Origin: Ectocarpus siliculosus
Taxonomy: Eukaryota; Sar; Phaeophyceae; Ectocarpales; Ectocarpaceae
DNA length: 64,000 bases
Direction of reading: 5' to 3'
NCBI GenBank assembly: GCA_000310025.1
Contig: FN649738.1
Span: 2,965,325 to 3,029,324, forward strand
In this document: positions 59,701 to 64,000 of the stretch, in pieces
Layout: every line of letters starts with the position of its first letter
Position numbering within the stretch: the stretch's first letter is position 1
Translations under genes and position numbers: made by a program
The notes under the pieces: generated by a model
Database searches by the model: none
What the model was told of the DNA's origin: nothing
What the model saw: the letters and a program-made list of their open reading frames with translations, nothing else

Positions 59701-62700
59701 CATCCCCGTCTTCATAAGCGGATCCGAGAGATTCCTCCAAAAAGTTGTGCACGTCGATACTCGACTTGCTCTCGTTCATCCCTGAAATGGAGCTGAACCC
59801 CGAGAACGAACTATTTTGCGGTGAGTTGTCCAGTCCCCAAGTGCCGGACGGGCGTCGGTGTCTACCCAACACCCCCACTCCCGCTGTTACTCCCGCTACC
59901 ACCCCTGCCTCCTGAGCCTTTTCTTGGCCGTTTTCCGAGATCTGCACCTGGCGTCTACTACCGCTCGGAACAACGCTAGAGGGCTTGGGGCGAGATTTCT
60001 CTTCCGCGACGTCGTCGCCGGAGTCGTTGCCGGCTGCTGCCGCCGGCGAGTCGATCTCCGTACAAGGCGTGAGATTTACGGCGGGGGAGCGATCGCGACC
60101 CCGTCCTCCCGAGGCTCTTCGTGTATGCCTCGGCTTCTCCAGCAGCGACCGCCTCGACCTGGCCGTACTTTTTCTCGAATGGATACGCCGGCCGCTTTCA
60201 GGGCGCCCTAACTGGGGGTCCGTGGTACTAGAGATGAGCGAACCCTTGCCGAAATGCAGGGACAGGAGCGAGGAACGGCGCCGCCTGAAATCCTCCCACT
60301 GGGGGGAGCGCTTGAGAAGCCACGGCCTCGCATCCGGGGATAAGCCGGTCTTGCGGGGCGAACACGAAGAAGATTTCCTCGATGCCGGTGTCGGAGAGCC
60401 GCCGCCCGGGTGCCCCTGCTTTGCCTCGTCTACAGCGCTTAGCCGTCGTTCGTCGCCGTCACTCTCCTCCTCCCCACCATCGCTTTTCAGCCAAGCCTGT
60501 CGGTGCCAAGAGGTAATGCCGGCCGACAGCAATGTCGGGCAAGCATGAGGATCCATGGAGATGGTAAATTGCTTCGTGAGTAGAGCCATGAACGGCAGGT
60601 ACACGAAATTCTAACGCAGGGCACGCATGATCGATTTTCACAAACCCCGTGCACCAAGCGAACACTGCGTAACGCCATCTAACCGACCCGTTCACGTTGT
60701 TGGGCGTGATTTCGTGATTTCGAGCTCGAGCTGTAGCCCTTTCGACCGGACCAACAAGGCACACGCTGGCGTTACGCTCTGGATACTATCTACAGTTTAG
60801 ATATGAGTACTGGGATATTGCACCAAAACCGCCGCGGTGAGGGCAGCAGGGCATGAATCCGAAAGCTTCAGAAACAGAGAGAAGCGGAATGGTCTACTTC
60901 GTATTGTTCAGGTAGCCTGGAAGAAGCGAAACATATTATTACTGAGCGACTTGCGGGAAGAGTCGAATCAGATGAGGCACTTCCTACGGAAGAAAGGAAG
61001 TGCAACTCAAACGCTCAATCACCTCCCAGCGGGAGTCATCTTCGTCGGCCGTGTAAGAATCCTCGAAAATCGAACCAGCGTCGCATTTGTAGTCGTGCTT
61101 GTGGGCTGTCCATCTGCTTCCTGTCACCCCCTCCCCCCCTGTTCTGCCCCTTGCAGGTTCATCGTTAAAATACGAATGATAAGGCCGATTCCACAGCCCC
61201 AAACCGCCACGCTCTTCATCGTCCCCAGCCGGTGATGTGTCCGTCCCAGACGTAATAACGTTCTCCATGACGCCCGTTGGACTCCAAGGGGGGGACCGGT
61301 ATTGAACGTTGTCATTGTCGCCACCATGACGGATCGGGGCGATAACGATAGGCACAACATGAGCGGTACGTTCATTATTGCCACCGATGTCACTGCGCAC
61401 AATTGGCGTTGTATTCCTTAGGATAACGTCCCGCTGTCCCTTTTGCGCTTCCGGTGCGGAGATAGGAAGCACAGAACCGGCGGTACTTCTTCCAACCCGT
61501 TCTTTGTCGTAACCCCTCCTGTGGAAGCCGTCCGTAGCGCCCGGGTCCTTTCCGATGTACCTATTCGACGTAATACCGGCGCTGCCGCCACCTTTGCCGT
61601 GCAAGTCACCATCAGTAGCAGAGCCCGTGGCAGCGTTTTCCTGGTATGCGGCTACGCTGGCCGTTTGATCACCACCACTTTCCCCTCGTTCGTCACCGCC
61701 ATACTGGGCGTCGCCCGCATCTCTTGGTTGCTTACTGCCGTCCTCGTCATCCGAGTTCCAGAGGAAGCTAGCGATTTCGCTGTAAAGCACTTGCTGTCGC
61801 TCAACGGCGGTGTTGCCTTCTTCGCCACCCTTCTGACCCCGGTAATTGCCCACACCAATGGTATCGCCCGGACATCCCATGGTTCGATGTTGCAGATCTG
61901 TAGGCGGCAACTTATGCTGCCGAGGGAGAACGCCACGGTTGTCGTGCTCTCGACGAGCACCCGTGCGAGCAGCTGCTCCCCGACGGAATTTGCCGGGTTG
62001 TACACCAGGGTGACCACTGTGAGAAGCAGCAGCAGTACCACCGCCACTACCACCACCAATAGCACTACCACTTTTGTCTCCTCCGCGGTGCCTATCCCTT
62101 GGCACGTTTGGAATACCGTCACTGCTGTTGTCGCCATCGTCCGAGAATAAGAAATGGTTGATCAATCCACTAGTCTTGCGCTTGAATTCGTCATCAGTGT
62201 TGGCTTCACCACTATCATCGTTGGCCCTCGCTGACTCATTGTAGGCAGTGGTTCTGTCTGGGTCAGGGCTATCGCCATTACCCGTGGCAGCCCTTTCGTC
62301 TCGTCGTGGATTCGTGTGGCCATCACCTTCTTGGCGTTCGTGCTTGTGATCGGTGTCGTACGTACCACCTTGACTTGTCCGACCATGAATGTTCCTTGCT
62401 TCCCTCTTCCCGCGACCGGTTGAATCCAGGCTATTTGCGCCAGTGTAGGTTGCATCCGAACGGTTCGTGTGGTCACAGCTCCCCACGTCTCCCGCATGCA
62501 ACTGCTTGTTGTATGTCACCGCTTCCTCTGCGATGTTACCGCCCCCTCTAGGTCCGGAGCCACTACGGTTCTTGTTGTGACAATCGGAATCTTCGTCGCT
62601 CCATAAAAAGCGTTCCATCTCTGAACTCATCGGTCGTTCTTTTTTCGTGCCAACGGCAAAGTTTGAAACGGCTGTTGCACCTACTTCTGGATGCTGTAGT

Positions 62701-63286
62701 TGCTGCTGTGTCATGCCGGCGATTGTAGCATCATGGTCGTTGTCGACCGGTTGCAAAGTTATGCTTTCTTGCTGCGTTGCCGCTGCTTCCGCCGCCGCCA
62801 CCACGCCACGCTCGCTCTTGCGCTCATCGTCCGTGGAGATAACCTCGTCAATTTCGGGCAGATGTCCCCTCCAAGCACTAGCCCACCTTAAACTTGTCGC
62901 ACTGTTCAGGGTGGCCGTAGTAGCTGCCGGTGAGGGTGGGCACGGGAGTCGTGCGTGGATATCGTGACGAGCAGCGGGGCTTGCGGAATAGTCACACACC
63001 GCCGGCGTGACTGGGGGCGTGGGATGGTCCTCTCCTTCGGACAGTACCAGTCGACCTGAGCAATGAAGAAACGCAATCACCAAGCAACCAAACGAATAGC
63101 GGGGATTAATGCCAACTTACAGTAGTGTGCTTCGACGATGGGAATGCCCAAAAACCCTTCGAAGGAATTCTTGGACGCGCGCGTTAGCCACCAGCACCAC
63201 TCACTGTGGCACCGATACTTTCTCGTTTTGGCGAGAGGCTGCTTGGTATGCTCGATGGTCATACTCGCAAGCAATTTGTCCACCAT
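53712..63286 (-). CDS. Protein kinase with two cyclic-nucleotide-binding domains and CaMKK/GRIK-like kinase domain
   Basis: Ten phase-matched exons: 63286-63121, 63055-61023, 60610-59530, 59034-58643, 58344-58318 (27 bases, tentative), 58011-57910, 57555-56272, 56119-55784, 55622-55315 and 54573-53712. They total 6,591 bases (2,196 residues). The ATG at 63286 has an in-frame TAA upstream. Residues 1-1080 are mostly disordered and acidic. CNB-A (about 1095-1225) has [17 protein letters not shown] and [15 protein letters not shown] (about 1234-1500) has [24 protein letters not shown] and [15 protein letters not shown]. The kinase (about 1660-1965) has [54 protein letters not shown] and HEWVTREG. 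The last motif, [14 protein letters not shown] and the HGD loop point to the CaMKK / plant GRIK (SnAK) group, upstream activators of AMPK/SnRK1. Cyclic-nucleotide control of such a kinase is an inference from domain order. Confidence 0.87.
54407..56375 (-). other. Kinase catalytic domain of the CNB-kinase
   Basis: Four exons carry it. Gly-loop GEGSFG, the VAIK-type Lys in [16 protein letters not shown] catalytic loop, DFG, the activation-loop end GTPSFHPPE and the DVW motif are all present, so the kinase should be active. HGD replaces the usual HRD, as in plant GRIK kinases. About 30 extra residues rich in Asp/Arg/Ser lie between DFG and GTPSF, where the activating phosphosite would be. The [13 protein letters not shown] and HEWVTREG segments match the C-lobe of CaMKK. 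Confidence 0.88.
56546..56616 (-). repeat. CTGGTG hexanucleotide repeat coding for Gln and His-Gln repeats
   Basis: On the minus strand the tract reads as a Gln run followed by alternating His-Gln pairs between CNB-B and the kinase domain. It lies in the coding exon 57555-56272 and is likely length-variable between individuals. Confidence 0.9.
56720..59034 (-). other. Two cyclic-nucleotide-binding domains of the CNB-kinase
   Basis: CNB-A lies in 59034-58643 and CNB-B in 58011-56720. In CNB-B the phosphate-binding cassette [15 protein letters not shown] keeps the conserved Glu and Arg, so it should bind cAMP or cGMP. In CNB-A the cassette keeps FGE, but the region that should supply P-R-x-A/T is replaced by a longer, dissimilar loop, so binding is doubtful. 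CNB-B is interrupted by about 200 low-complexity residues between its VTVTAM strand and [11 protein letters not shown]. The linker between the two domains rests on a tentative 27-base exon (58344-58318, FRLYLLMKK). Confidence 0.85.
59344..59360. repeat. G homopolymer of about 17 bases
   Basis: The run lies in the intron between exons 60610-59530 and 59034-58643 of the CNB-kinase gene. On the coding strand it is poly-C. Confidence 0.9.
59530..63286 (-). other. Disordered N-terminal region of the CNB-kinase with FL(W/F)SDD-type repeats
   Basis: Exon 1 encodes an unusual aromatic/Cys segment ([16 protein letters not shown], then [15 protein letters not shown]). Exon 2 (63055-61023) encodes about 680 residues rich in Gly, Asp, Ser and Arg. 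Three similar acidic motifs occur in it: [11 protein letters not shown] (near 62586-62620), [14 protein letters not shown] (near 62127-62160) and [13 protein letters not shown] (near 61738-61773). A weaker relative, [16 protein letters not shown], occurs in exon 3. Exon 3 is Ser/Arg/Pro-rich and ends in a helix ([18 protein letters not shown]) leading into CNB-A. No enzyme domain is visible. Confidence 0.8.
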
Positions 63287-64000
63287 GCGCGAGACAAGGG
63301 GTGTGTATTGAACTTAACTTGAGAATTGGAAAGCGAAGCAAAGGTAAATTGCTTCGAGAGATTTTCGATGCGAGGCCTTGGGACAGCTCGGGCAGAGATG
63401 AAGAGAGAATTGTGCCCGAGCTGCTGCGTACCTGCCGGCGAGATGAGTCTGTGGGTGAAGCACAGCTAGGCATATGTGATCGAAAAAACAGCGTGCCACC
63501 TGCCACGTAAACGTAGGTCACACAGCCGCTGCATTAACCCAACCGAAACAGCACGGAAAACAAAGAAGCAGGTGGCCTTCCTTGTTTTGTGACGCGCCTG
63601 TGCGCCTCTCCTTCGTAACCGAAAGCAAACGGGGACTCAGGCTTGTTCACAAATACAGATGACGAGAACTGCATCGGAGAAGGATCGGCAAATGGTCCGG
63701 CCCAAATGGTTTAGTAGCTCTGCTACCCCCGTTTAAAAGTTTTTTACTGACTTGATTTACTGCCACGTGCGGCTTGTTTCGCCCCTGAATGGATTTGATA
63801 TGACCCCGGATGTCGAGTTGATCGAACGTGTCTTTTCATCCCAAACGCTCTCTGGGATGGCCTACCTATGCATACAAAGTTAGCATCGCGAGGGCCATCT
63901 GTGTCGCGTGACCGCCCCCGCCCCCGACAATCTGGGTGCAAAGGGGAGTGAGTTTGGAGATGTGGACTTTACAGTAGACTACCAAAATGACCTTTCAGAT
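63287..64000. other. Upstream region of the CNB-kinase gene
   Basis: This is the region 5' of the kinase start codon on the minus strand. I see no supported gene, RNA or repeat in it. A noncoding 5' exon or promoter is expected but cannot be placed by eye. Confidence 0.55.

Overview
This is nuclear DNA from a eukaryote. It is GC-balanced, rich in homopolymers and dinucleotide repeats, contains one run of 100 N, and has genes split into many short exons by GT-AG introns of roughly 50-900 bases. There are no operons, ribosome binding sites, rRNA, tRNA, CRISPR or insertion sequences that I can support. The intron density, the CT/GA tracts, the alanine/glycine/serine-rich proteins and the domain mixtures best fit a stramenopile, most likely a brown alga of the Ectocarpus type. 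That assignment is an inference from style, not from a marker gene.

Only three gene models are supported, and they fill almost the whole window. For each I chained exons by splice signal and codon phase, and the spliced length came out as an exact multiple of three. (1) Plus strand, 3653-41154: a giant gene with about 57 exons and about 4,070 codons. The protein has a long low-complexity N-terminus, about 15 IQ-type calmodulin-binding motifs mostly carried one per exon, two Tudor/Agenet-like modules, a WW domain split by an intron, five B-box-like zinc fingers, and a basic SR-rich tail. (2) Minus strand, 63286-53712: a gene of about 10 exons for a protein of about 2,196 residues. It has an acidic, disordered N-terminus with three copies of an FL(W/F)SDD-type motif, two cyclic-nucleotide-binding (CNB) domains and a CaMKK/GRIK-like protein kinase domain. 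(3) Minus strand, 53248-43742: an 11-exon gene for a PP2C-type phosphatase of about 1,163 residues with a 680-residue disordered N-terminal extension and a complete catalytic core.

Layout: 1-3652 is upstream sequence with no supported gene. 3653-41154 is the giant gene. 41155-43741 is a convergent intergenic or 3'UTR region. 43742-53248 is the PP2C gene. 53249-53711 is a short 463-base spacer between the two minus-strand genes. 53712-63286 is the CNB-kinase gene. 63287-64000 is its upstream region. An opposite-strand Dpy-30-like reading frame sits inside a PP2C intron near 46.7 kb.

How they may work together (inference): the three genes carry calcium/calmodulin (IQ array), cyclic nucleotide and kinase, and phosphatase functions. 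Head-to-tail CNB-kinase and PP2C genes recall the plant proteins that carry PP2C, CNB and kinase domains in one chain, but here they are separate, in the opposite order, and the kinase is CaMKK-like rather than AGC-like. Exon ends were read by eye and may be off by a base or two. Phase-neutral exons could have been missed.
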